64,000 bases of DNA from Woeseiaceae bacterium (GTDB lineage Bacteria; Pseudomonadota; Gammaproteobacteria; Steroidobacterales; Woeseiaceae), in contig JAJFKP010000049.1 in assembly GCA_021773135.1 (NCBI GenBank), forward strand, positions 1-64,000. Reading direction: 5' to 3'. Positions 45,770 through 53,939 of this stretch are shown here, in pieces. Position 1 is the first letter of the stretch. Each line of letters begins with the position of its first letter. Made by a program: the position numbers and the translations under genes. Below the pieces are notes generated by a model. That model did not search any database. It saw only the letters and a program-made list of their open reading frames with translations, and was not told the origin of the DNA.

Positions 45770-45888
45770 CAAGAACAGGTCCGAAGCAGAAATGCAGCAA
45801 AGCAAAAGGCGATGAGTGTGCGAAATTGTCGGCCGCAGTGAGCCCTCCCGTCGGACTCAATCATGAAACTCTAATTCTCGTTCAATTG

Positions 45889-46104
45889 TTAGTTTTCGCT
45901 CGATTCGAACGTGATCTGAATCTTCGCATTACCCTCCTGCGTACCAAATGTCGCATAATGTTCCGGGCAACGCGACCAATTTGCAGGGGCAAATATTATC
46001 TTGCCGATGGGGGTTTCGTTATCCAATTCAATGCCGACACCGGGCAGTGCATTTTCCAGGCAGCCAGTATCGGGACGTCTATTGCACACATCAGACAAAC
46101 GCAT
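45889..46104 (-). CDS. Possible small protein downstream of the NmrA-like gene
   Basis: 71 codons from ATG 46104, overlapping the end of the upstream gene by 14 bases. The translation (CLENALPGVGIELDNETPIG, KIIFAPANWSRCPEHYATFG) has even, protein-like composition, but there is no recognised family. It could instead be the relic of a larger gene. Confidence 0.28.
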   Translation of the reverse strand: MRLSDVCNRRPDTGCLENALPGVGIELDNETPIGKIIFAPANWSRCPEHYATFGTQEGNAKIQITFESSEN

Positions 46105-46960
46105 TCTTGTTCAGCGAAACCCACTCCTGGATTGTCGACATTCGAACCGGCAGATCTGCCAGCACCGCCGCCATGCTGTGATACTTTGCAGGCGGGTTCG
46201 GGTCTTCCTGTTCGCGGCGGTACATTTCAGCAACATTAGTCCCGGTACCGGGACCAAATGCCGCATCGATAACAGCGCCCATCTCGTCAGGCGTCATGGC
46301 GCGGTAGCTAATTCTCCGTCCCAAAGCGCTTGAGAACAACACCGCCAGCTCGGGTCCGGTCGGCGATTCGACGCCGCTGATTGCGTAGCGGGAGCCGGAA
46401 AGTTCAGGTCGTTCAAGTGCTGCGGCGACCAACTTGCAGGCATCTGCTGACGCGATCCAGCCTATCTTGCGATCCGCGAGAACGGGGTAGGTGAGCTCGT
46501 CATGGTCCCTGACGGCCGGCGCAGTCCACGGTCCCAGCCAGTTTTCCATGTACGTCGTCGGCTCGAACACCACGTATGGCAGTCCGGCACGCTGCAGGTG
46601 CTCGAGTATGGCCTGTTTTGACTCTGACTCGCTAACGGCTCCGCTCGCATTCCATACGAACATACCAACGTCCGCCTGAGCGGCGGCATCTATAGCGTGC
46701 CGAGCGTATTCTGCCGCATCGTCGGCATTGTCCAGGAAAGCCGGCATCAGAAAGGCCACGGCGTCGACTTCGCGTGTGATTTCGTCGAGTCGCTGTGCAT
46801 CTGCGAGATCCGCGACCAGGGGAACAGCACCGCGGGCCTCGAGGTCGGCTGCGTTGTCTATGTTCCGCGTGACGGCGTGTGGCGTATGACCCAGAGCCTG
46901 CAAATGTTCAATCAGGGACCCGGCCTGTGTGCCAGTGGCACCGTAAACAAGTACCTTCAT
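46091..46960 (-). CDS. NmrA-like NAD(P)-binding protein
   Basis: 289 residues from ATG 46960 with GGGGAGAA upstream. The N-terminal nucleotide motif is VLVYGATGTQAGSLIEHL, of the atypical SDR type (GATGxxG). Further features are HAVTRNIDNAADLEARGA, VPLVADLADAQRLDE, VWNASGAVSE and the C-terminal MTPDEMGAVIDAAFGPG. Proteins of this family are redox sensors or quinone/NAD(P)H oxidoreductase-like enzymes. It is downstream of the RraA-like gene on the same strand (35-base gap). Confidence 0.87.
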   Translation of the reverse strand: MKVLVYGATGTQAGSLIEHLQALGHTPHAVTRNIDNAADLEARGAVPLVADLADAQRLDEITREVDAVAFLMPAFLDNADDAAEYARHAIDAAAQADVGMFVWNASGAVSESESKQAILEHLQRAGLPYVVFEPTTYMENWLGPWTAPAVRDHDELTYPVLADRKIGWIASADACKLVAAALERPELSGSRYAISGVESPTGPELAVLFSSALGRRISYRAMTPDEMGAVIDAAFGPGTGTNVAEMYRREQEDPNPPAKYHSMAAVLADLPVRMSTIQEWVSLNKNAFV

Positions 46961-46995
46961 GTCATTCTCCCCGGATCCGATCGAAGACTGCATGA

Positions 46996-47727
46996 CTACA
47001 GCGTGTAAGCCTCGGCCAGGCTAACGCCCGCGGCAATCTTATCGAGAAGTTGTTTCTCCCTGGCGAGAATTTCCGGAACCGCGTCGAGGACATCGGCATA
47101 TGCGCTGCCGGGGATGACGATGGCACCATCGGCATCGGCGGCCACGTAATCACCCGGATTGACCTCGACGCCACCGCAAACCACCGGAACATTTGCTGCA
47201 ACCGGCCTGGCAAAACTGCCGGGGCCAAACGGGACGGCAGTCTTGCCAAACACTGGAAATTCAGCCTCGTCGAAAGTCGCTATGTCCCTGCATGCGTTAT
47301 CCGTGACGGCGCCCGCGATGCCATTTCGTTTACAGGCGATCCCGATAACGCCACCGAACAGACTCAACATGCGATCCGCCCCTCCGGCGACCACCCAAAC
47401 TGACCCGGCAGGGGCGTCGTCCAGTGGCTCGAACATATTCTTGCGGACGTCATCCGCAGTCATCCTTTCCTTGCCAGCCCGCCACTTGGTAATAACTGCC
47501 GGCCCGATGATCGTGCCGCCGCCCGATGTTAACGGCTTAATGTCCGGCGTCATGGCCAGGGTCATCGGGTCGAGACCGACCTGACTCAGTGCATCAGCCA
47601 GCACGCTGACACCCGGCATCGTCATTTGGGCATTGGCGGTAGATAATTTCACGCCTGTTGTGGCGGCGAGCGCGGCGCTGGCGCCAAGAAAAGACCGGCG
47701 CGAACGGCTCAGGATGGCTTTTTTCAT
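46996..47727 (-). CDS. Tat-exported RraA-like family protein
   Basis: 243 residues from ATG 47727 with GGGAG upstream. The N-terminus is a Tat signal (SRSRRSFLGASAALAA, R10-R11) with cleavage near TANAQ. The body is the RraA/HMG aldolase fold: GTIIGPAVITKWRAG, VWVVAGGADRMLSLFGGVIG, CKRNGIAGAVTDNACRDI (with the conserved Asp and Arg), VNPGDYVAADADGAIVIP. Cytoplasmic relatives are aldolases for 4-hydroxy-4-methyl-2-oxoglutarate or inhibitors of RNase E. Export rules out the RNase role, so an aldolase or lyase in the periplasm is more likely. Confidence 0.87.
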   Translation of the reverse strand: MKKAILSRSRRSFLGASAALAATTGVKLSTANAQMTMPGVSVLADALSQVGLDPMTLAMTPDIKPLTSGGGTIIGPAVITKWRAGKERMTADDVRKNMFEPLDDAPAGSVWVVAGGADRMLSLFGGVIGIACKRNGIAGAVTDNACRDIATFDEAEFPVFGKTAVPFGPGSFARPVAANVPVVCGGVEVNPGDYVAADADGAIVIPGSAYADVLDAVPEILAREKQLLDKIAAGVSLAEAYTL

Positions 47728-48019
47728 TACTGACTCCCGGGAAATTTGGTCAATGGCGCGTTCGGCGGAAATCATACACTCTCAAACACCGGCCGCGTCG
47801 TCGTCGACTATGATTGTTGCTCAAGACTCATCGAGTACGTTAAACGGGAACGTTAATATTGCCAAGTTGGTTTGCGCAGAATCCGAATAGTACTAGATGG
47901 TTGGATAAGAATCCGAATGGTAAAGGTGTAAGGCGGTCGGGGAATCATGGATCGAACATCTGCCGTCCGTGAATCCCATTTGATCGCTCCTTGTGGTGTA
48001 GTCTTCAAGCGGGGATATC

Positions 48020-49156
48020 ATGAACACTTCTCGACGGAAATTTATTCGCGGCAGTGCGGCGGGTGTAGTCGGCGCACCGTTTCTATTTAGTGGCACTGCA
48101 GATGCACTGCTACCAGTAGACGATATCGATTGGGGTATGGGCTTCCCGGAGGGATCTACGCTACTCAATCGTAACGAGAATCCGATTGGACCGTCGGCGA
48201 AGGCAGTTCGTGCAGCGAAGCTCGGCGTGGAGAGGTCGTTTCGGTATGCCGACAGTATATTGATCAAAAGCCTGCTCAGTGACCACCACAAGATACCTGA
48301 AGACCGCATAATCGTAGGTACCGGATCCGGTGAGATTCTCAATCTGGCACCGCTCGTTTACCTGCCCGAACAGAATCACAATATGGTGGCAACCCTCGAA
48401 AGCTATCGACCGATTCCCGGGCGAGCCGAACGCCTGGGAAGACAGGTTAAATGGGTCCAATTAAGCGCAGAAGATAATTTTGCGTACGATGTAGACCGAT
48501 TGTTAGCGGCGGTGGATGCCGATACCAGGCTCCTGTTCATGGTCACACCCAACAATCCCACGGGAACCGTGTTGAGTTTCGATGACGCCAGGCGGCTCGC
48601 CGACGGTTTGCCAGGCCAAGTCATATTGATTCTCGACGGAGCCTACCGGGATTTTCAGGAAGATGGGCGCGACGAAATTGACCTGATCAAGGAGGGCTAC
48701 GAAAACATCGTGATCACCAGGACGTTCTCCAAGATCTATGCGATGGCAGGTCTTCGCGCGGGCTACGGAATCGCGCATCCCGACATCATAAGCAGACTTT
48801 CCAGGTTTGGTGGCAGCCCAACCAGTACCAATATGGCCGGATTCGGCGCCATGGCGGCTTCATTGGGTGACGACGAGTTTGTCGCAGAATCGCGAGAGTT
48901 TGTCAGGAGCTCGCGCAAATATTACGAGCGGGAACTCGGTGCACTGGGCATCAAAACCATTGCCGGGCCACCCAATTTCATACTCGCGGGAACCGGCGAG
49001 AATACGCAGTCGATTAGTGACGAGCTCAGGGCTCGGAAAATATTTGTCCGACCAGCTGTGGAATGGGGTCTGCCAGCCTACACGCGTATTTCGTACGGCC
49101 TTCCCCGTGAAAACGCAACCTTTATCGCCGCATTAAAGGAAATTATCCGTGCGTAG
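48020..49156 (+). CDS. Tat-exported histidinol-phosphate aminotransferase-like PLP enzyme
   Basis: 378 residues. A Tat signal opens the protein (TSRRKFIRGSAAGVVGAP), followed by a short stretch and then a full fold type I PLP domain: NENPIGPS, N178 in TPNNPTGTV, D206 and Y209 in LDGAYRDF, the Schiff-base lysine K238 in TRTFSKIYAMAGLRAGYG, and a C-terminal arginine in YTRISYGLP. It resembles HisC. Export of a PLP enzyme is unusual; Tat transport of the folded holoenzyme is plausible. Substrate unknown. A 120-bp inverted-repeat element lies directly downstream. Confidence 0.88.
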   Translation: MNTSRRKFIRGSAAGVVGAPFLFSGTADALLPVDDIDWGMGFPEGSTLLNRNENPIGPSAKAVRAAKLGVERSFRYADSILIKSLLSDHHKIPEDRIIVGTGSGEILNLAPLVYLPEQNHNMVATLESYRPIPGRAERLGRQVKWVQLSAEDNFAYDVDRLLAAVDADTRLLFMVTPNNPTGTVLSFDDARRLADGLPGQVILILDGAYRDFQEDGRDEIDLIKEGYENIVITRTFSKIYAMAGLRAGYGIAHPDIISRLSRFGGSPTSTNMAGFGAMAASLGDDEFVAESREFVRSSRKYYERELGALGIKTIAGPPNFILAGTGENTQSISDELRARKIFVRPAVEWGLPAYTRISYGLPRENATFIAALKEIIRA

Positions 49157-49170
49157 ATAGCGCGACGGCC

Positions 49171-49290
49171 GGGGACATGCTGCTTTTTGTGATCAGCTCG
49201 AGTTTGATGGAATTTTTCGGCGATGAGCGTTACTTAAAGCAGAGTATGCTTGCGTTAGATTGCGCTGATCACAAAAAGCAGCATGTCCCC
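49171..49290. mobile_element. 120-bp MITE-like element with perfect 27-bp inverted ends
   Basis: The left arm 49171-49197 (begins GGGGACATGCTGCTTTTTG) and the right arm 49264-49290 (ends AAGCAGCATGTCCCC) are perfect reverse complements over 27 bases. The 66-base centre holds no gene. It sits between convergent genes. The GGGGACA ends resemble those next to REP-associated tyrosine transposases (RAYT), though that is from memory of the family; no transposase is in the window. As a transcript it could also act as a two-way terminator. Confidence 0.75.
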
Positions 49291-49304
49291 ATCAATGCTG
49301 CCGG

Positions 49305-50561
49305 TTATTTGGTCACGACCGGCTTGCACCCCCAGCGTAACCACGCGTAGCCCAAGATGCCCGCGCAGAGGGAAGTCACGATAATTGCCTGTTTTGCAAT
49401 ATCCAACAACATCGATCCTTCGCCGAAACTTAAAGTAGCGATAAACAGTGACATCGTGAATCCAATGCCGCCGAGCAAACCAATGCCTGTCAGGTGACCC
49501 CAGGTAAGCGGTGTCGGCAAGGAGGCAATTCCGGCGATTTTCCCTAATCCTATTCCCACCAGAATTCCCACTGGTTTGCCCACAACCAGGCCGAGGAAAA
49601 TAAGCGTGCTCAGGTCACTGGCCCATGCCGCCTGAATCGTGCTACCTGAAAGAACGACCCCCGCGTTCATTAGCGCAAACAGTGGCATGACGACAAAGCT
49701 GATGGGCTTCTCCAGCCGGGATTCCCAGCGATTCAGGGGAACCGTCGCCTTTTCGGCAACCCGCAGAACATCGTTGGCAATTTCCTGTTGTTCTGGTTGC
49801 TCAAGAATACTCGTGGTCTCGTCATCATGTGCCTTTTCGAATCGACGGACCTTTTGACGGAGCAACCCGACAAACGTCGGCCGAGCCAGCGCCGGTCGCA
49901 CTGGCGCCAATAACGCCACAACAACTCCCGCCAGGGTGCCGTGCAGACCCAATTGCAAAAACAGAAACCACAACACTGCGCCAGCAATCAGATACGGCAC
50001 CCCAGACCTGACGCCAGTCATGTTCATGCCCACCATCATGCCTCCGGCCAAAATAGCCGGAAGCAGAACGCCGGTATTGAATTCGGTGGTATACGCGAAT
50101 GCAATTATCAGGATTGCGCCAACGTCGTCGACGATCGCCAGCCCTACAAGGAATGCGCGGGCGGTCGCCGGCACCCGGTCGCCAAGCAGGACGAGAACCA
50201 TGAGCGCAAACGCTGTATCGGTTGCCACTGGCACTGCCCATCCGTTCCGTATTTCCGCCGTATCTCCGAGCAGGAGGAAAAACATTGCGGGAACGACGAT
50301 GCCTCCAAGCGCGGCGCACAGCACTGATGTTGCGCGCTTGAAGTCACTCAGGCGCCCGACCAGAAGCTCTCTCTTAAGCTCGAGTCCAAGCAGGAAGAAG
50401 AATAGCGCCATCAGGCCGTCGTTTACCCAATGCTGCAGAGACATGGCAAAATTTCTGCCAGCCAGAGTAAGCCCGAACTCGAAATGCAAAAACTCAAAGT
50501 AGATTGGCGCCAGTGATGAATTTGCCAAGCCTAATGCAACGAGAAGCGCGCCGATCAGCAC
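49305..50561 (-). CDS. nhaA: NhaA sodium/proton antiporter
   Basis: 418 residues when counted from the GTG at 50561. Landmarks: HWVNDGLMALFFFLLGLELK, ATDTAFALMVLVLLGDRVP, VGLAIVDDVGAILIIAFAYT (the paired Asp residues that bind sodium) and LLGGIGFTMSLFIATLSFG. The frame continues open upstream to about 50710 (FIDFINAQTTSAWVLIGALL), and this part looks like the NhaA N-terminus. No ATG, GTG or TTG occurs there, but an ATA at 50699 follows GGGAG by 6 bases. The real start is therefore probably upstream of 50561, at a rare codon. It directly follows a MarR gene on the same strand. Confidence 0.9.
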   Translation of the reverse strand: MLIGALLVALGLANSSLAPIYFEFLHFEFGLTLAGRNFAMSLQHWVNDGLMALFFFLLGLELKRELLVGRLSDFKRATSVLCAALGGIVVPAMFFLLLGDTAEIRNGWAVPVATDTAFALMVLVLLGDRVPATARAFLVGLAIVDDVGAILIIAFAYTTEFNTGVLLPAILAGGMMVGMNMTGVRSGVPYLIAGAVLWFLFLQLGLHGTLAGVVVALLAPVRPALARPTFVGLLRQKVRRFEKAHDDETTSILEQPEQQEIANDVLRVAEKATVPLNRWESRLEKPISFVVMPLFALMNAGVVLSGSTIQAAWASDLSTLIFLGLVVGKPVGILVGIGLGKIAGIASLPTPLTWGHLTGIGLLGGIGFTMSLFIATLSFGEGSMLLDIAKQAIIVTSLCAGILGYAWLRWGCKPVVTK

Positions 50562-50701
50562 CCAGGCAGAGGTGGTTTGTGCGTTGATAAAATCAATGAA
50601 CGGCTCGGTAAGCGTTCGTGTTGTTTTCTCAAGCGGCGCCCGGATCGGCTCGACGCCCGGGTCGGCTGAGTTTGTTACATTGCCTTGGTCGTTGTTTATC
50701 T

Positions 50702-51208
50702 CTAACTCCCGGAACCGGGCCCCTGGTCCTCCACGATGCGGTCCAGGTCGCCAACGTCAAGCACAGGTGCAGCATCGATCTCTTCAGCGTCGAGCAGTGC
50801 CGCGACACGTTCGAGCGTCGCAACCATCATTGCTTGCTCCCACTCTTCGAGGCGATCGAATCCCTGCTCAAAACGATTCTGCAGCAAGTCCGGGGATCTG
50901 CTGCGAGCTGCGTGACCCGCGTCAGTAAGCTCCACCCAGACTCGCCGACGATCCTCGGTATCACGACGTCGCGTTACCAACCCGGCCTCCTCAAGTTTAT
51001 TGACCAATACGGTTATCGTCGCTTGCTTGAGGTCGATCGATTTGGCGATTGCGCTTGGCAAAGCAGCGCCATGCTCAAAGAGGTACCGCAACACAAGCAA
51101 TTGTGATGCCGTCAGTTCCGACTTCCGCGCCAGGTCGCGAGAGTTCAGTTCCGTTACGCGCAGGATCCTCCGCAGCGCAACAAGTGCCTGGTTCGAACGA
51201 GTGTCCAT
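50702..51208 (-). CDS. MarR family transcriptional regulator
   Basis: 168 residues. The winged helix-turn-helix is ELTASQLLVLRYLFEHGAAL, SAIAKSIDLKQATITVLVNK, LEEAGLVTRRRDTEDRRRVW, which is typical of MarR. The C-terminal helix with EEWEQAMMVATLERVAALL forms the dimer interface. It is upstream of nhaA and its stop lies at the nhaA ribosome site, so the two are probably coupled. The 371-base upstream gap is very AT-rich and has a perfect palindrome at 51444. Confidence 0.9.
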   Translation of the reverse strand: MDTRSNQALVALRRILRVTELNSRDLARKSELTASQLLVLRYLFEHGAALPSAIAKSIDLKQATITVLVNKLEEAGLVTRRRDTEDRRRVWVELTDAGHAARSRSPDLLQNRFEQGFDRLEEWEQAMMVATLERVAALLDAEEIDAAPVLDVGDLDRIVEDQGPGSGS

Positions 51209-51579
51209 GAAAAGACTACCGTATGTAGTGAACGACGCCTTTTGCCAGATTTCATTATGAATTTCCAGAATAACGAGCCTCTGTTTTTATTTTAATTAGA
51301 TTATTGAAATAAAATAGCCAAGACTAACTATATTGATTTACAGGCGATTCGTCAAAAATAATAAATTAAAACAATATATTATGGAAAAAATGTATCATGT
51401 ACGCGCTAGAATAGTATTGAAGTGGAATAAAGTTGAGAAAAAGTAATTAGTTTGATAAACTAATTATTGTCAGGTTGCGATTCAATAATCCAGCCACGCA
51501 CAGTCATGCAGCGCGGCGGATTGGATATTGATCCCTCTCTGACCAGATGGCATTCACAGAACAACGGAGGAACATATCG
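51209..51579. other. AT-rich divergent promoter region
   Basis: 371 bases, strikingly AT-rich at 51260-51480, between divergent marR and the small protein gene at 51580. It holds several A/T tracts and one strong palindrome. Confidence 0.5.
51444..51466. promoter_or_regulatory. Perfect palindrome, possible MarR operator
   Basis: TAATTAGTTT (51444-51453) and AAACTAATTA (51457-51466) are perfect arms around GAT. Size and AT-rich sequence suit a MarR-type site. It is 114 bases upstream of the small gene at 51580. Confidence 0.5.
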
Positions 51580-51849
51580 ATGCTTCAACTTAGCAAGGAA
51601 GCCCGGAAGATTTGCACTGTCACGGTGCGCCAATTGTCCATGCCGAACAGCACCAAGTGTCTTCGACTAATCGAGCGGGACGACGGAGTGGCCATGTCGT
51701 TCGAGCTTCCTCGAACTGATGATGAACAATTGCACCACCAGGGTTGCACCGTGCTTGCCGTTCCTTCCGATGTCGCGGACAAATTGTCTGATATGACGCT
51801 CGACGTCTGTGACGACGGCAATTTTGTCCTGACAGATCGGGCGGCGTAA
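51580..51849 (+). CDS. Small acidic protein, weakly HesB/IscA-like
   Basis: 89 residues from ATG 51580 with GGAGG 9 bases upstream; the frame opens 33 bases earlier. The pattern GVAMSFELPRTDDEQLHHQG, CTVLAVPSDVADKLSDMTLD, VCDDGNFVLTDR recalls the strand order of HesB/IscA proteins, but only one of the usual cysteines could match. I regard the family as uncertain. It lies 99 bases before a tandem universal stress protein gene and may be co-transcribed. Confidence 0.6.
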   Translation: MLQLSKEARKICTVTVRQLSMPNSTKCLRLIERDDGVAMSFELPRTDDEQLHHQGCTVLAVPSDVADKLSDMTLDVCDDGNFVLTDRAA

Positions 51850-51948
51850 CCAATCTGTCTGCAAGTTCTTTCCTTCGATAAAAACCTCACCGCAATCCGC
51901 CAAATTCACTGTCAGCCGTGGCTGGCATCACTGCAGGAGAAACCCGAC

Positions 51949-53241
51949 ATGAACTACAAACCAAAAATACAGAAAGCACTGGTCGTACTCAGCCCCGACC
52001 TGATCAGGCCTGATGCGCCGAAAGAGTCTCCGTTATTGCAAAGAGCAATAACGCTCGCGAAGGTTACCGGCTGCGAGCTCGAGCTGTTTCATATTTGCTA
52101 CGACGGCGAAATTGCGCATCCGCTGTTTGCCGCCGACGACGAACTGGATCGCAAGCGCAGGGAATTGACGGACAAGGATGCGACACTGATGGAAGAAATC
52201 GTTGCGCGCCTGAAGGGCGAGGGCATCAATGTCCGACACGAGGTACGTTGGGACTCACCGCGAACCGATGCGATTCTGAGAAAAACCGCCCAGGCGAGGC
52301 CGGACATCGTAATGAAACAGGCGCGGGAACACAGCTATGTGCTGGGTATCACGACCAATACCGATTGGGAGCTCGCTCGACGCTCTCCCGCCAGCGTGTG
52401 GTTTGTCAACGACGAAGTTGAAAACATTGATCGGGTCATGGCAGCTGTTGGCAACAGCTTTCGCGATCAGGGCGATATCACGACAGCCGCAGACTATGAC
52501 CTTCTGCGCGTCGCGGGCCTCATCAGAGATACTTTCGACGCAGAGGTCTACCCCGTAAATGCGTTTCAGGCCCCTGAGCCTGTAAATCTCGCTGCCGGCG
52601 TCTCAGGAACAGTTTTGCAGGTCGCATCCCTGCACGATCAGAACAATAAACCGCGGGATCAGCGAATCAAGCAACACACCGGCTCGGTGAAGGCGCTCGC
52701 GCAATACTTCGATATACCTAAAGACAATGTGCACATTCGCGAGGGACACCCCAATGCTGTCATTCCAGACGTCGCCGAGTCTCTTGGTGCCGATATGATT
52801 GTGATGGGCGCAAGCGATATCAGTCGCTTCGAGAGAGTGATCAGCCCGGTCACCGTCGAACCCGTAATGGCAGAGACGAATACAGACATGCTTATCGTTA
52901 GAGAACGTGATCTCAGTCGCGTGCCTGATGCTACCAAGAGCCCTGTCTACGGTATTCCCAAATACGATCTCGAGAATGCGATCATCAGCCCCGCGTCGAC
53001 GTTTGTCTCGCCGCTAGCAGTCGCAAACCTGTCCGAAATCAGCGTTGAACTGCGCAAACGAATTCTGCAGGCGTGGGAAAGCGACATTCGTGCTGAGATG
53101 ACGGATGAAAACGAGGGCGGGGCGGCGCGAGAAATCGAGATCGACGTCCTCGACGAGATTTTTTCGGCAAGGGCGCTGCTGGAGATGAAGCAGCAACTGC
53201 ACGGCGATGGCCGTATGGAATTGCGTGGAATGCAGGGGTAG
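51949..53241 (+). CDS. Tandem universal stress protein (UspE-like) with C-terminal extension
   Basis: 430 residues with GGAGAA upstream. Two Usp-like domains are seen at about 5-155 (KALVVLSPDLIRPDAPKESP, LQRAITLAKVTGCELELFHI) and 160-325 (DRVMAAVGNSFRD, NVHIREGHPNAVIPDVAESL, ADMIVMGASDISRFERVISP). The second keeps the strand ending VMGAS, but the usual ATP-binding glycine loop is altered, so nucleotide binding is doubtful. About 100 extra residues form an acidic helical C-terminus. UspE-type proteins act in stress survival in the cytoplasm. Confidence 0.85.
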   Translation: MNYKPKIQKALVVLSPDLIRPDAPKESPLLQRAITLAKVTGCELELFHICYDGEIAHPLFAADDELDRKRRELTDKDATLMEEIVARLKGEGINVRHEVRWDSPRTDAILRKTAQARPDIVMKQAREHSYVLGITTNTDWELARRSPASVWFVNDEVENIDRVMAAVGNSFRDQGDITTAADYDLLRVAGLIRDTFDAEVYPVNAFQAPEPVNLAAGVSGTVLQVASLHDQNNKPRDQRIKQHTGSVKALAQYFDIPKDNVHIREGHPNAVIPDVAESLGADMIVMGASDISRFERVISPVTVEPVMAETNTDMLIVRERDLSRVPDATKSPVYGIPKYDLENAIISPASTFVSPLAVANLSEISVELRKRILQAWESDIRAEMTDENEGGAAREIEIDVLDEIFSARALLEMKQQLHGDGRMELRGMQG

Positions 53242-53374
53242 TCAGCTTGCAGGCGCAGGCGTCAACAACAAACCGCCGGCTAGAACACCTGCCGCGATTA
53301 ATGCGGTTTACTTAAACGTTTGTATTGCAGTTTTGCAGGCCATGCGACCATTTCCACCGCGCTGAGGGGTATCA

Positions 53375-53749
53375 ATGAAGATTGAGGTCGCTGGTAGTCA
53401 AATCATTTGCAGCCGCCAGGATAATACGGTTGCTGATGGCGAAGTATACCGGCCAGTTGTGGCATTTGATCTGAATGCGAAAGCGGTGCCCGGCCATGTT
53501 TTAAAAAAGTTGATCTCCAGCGAGATTGAAAAGCTAGAAGATTTCATGGCTGATCGCATGCAAATTCAGGCGGACCCCGGTGTCACAAACATGCTCGAGG
53601 CCTTGCCCGACATCCTCCGAGAGGCAACCGATGTCCTGCAATCCGTCAGCAGAGTCAATGACACTATGTATAACGACTTGACCGGCAAAATAGCGAAAAT
53701 GCAGCACGCACTGAACAATGCGAGGCACATCTTGCCGGATGCCGAATAA
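53375..53749 (+). CDS. Hypothetical protein
   Basis: 124 residues with GAGGGG upstream of the ATG. The N-terminal 50 residues appear beta-rich (MKIEVAGSQIICSRQDN, VYRPVVAFDLNAKAVPGH); the rest is helical with heptad-like spacing (ILREATDVLQSVSRVNDTMY, LTGKIAKMQHALNNAR), perhaps a coiled coil. No family is recognised. It follows the Usp gene by 133 bases on the same strand. Confidence 0.6.
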   Translation: MKIEVAGSQIICSRQDNTVADGEVYRPVVAFDLNAKAVPGHVLKKLISSEIEKLEDFMADRMQIQADPGVTNMLEALPDILREATDVLQSVSRVNDTMYNDLTGKIAKMQHALNNARHILPDAE

Positions 53750-53939
53750 CAATTCACTCTGGTCTGCTGTTACCTCGATTAGCGGAACCAGGCCCACATT
53801 GTGGTCAGACTTGCAAAGCTGATGCAATATCGCCAGGCACCGCAACCAATTTATTAGTCCTGCGGCAACGGCCGCTGCATCCGCTCAATAAACATTTTCA
53901 TTAAACGCGGCCACTAATCCTCTTCTTCCGATGCGTTTC

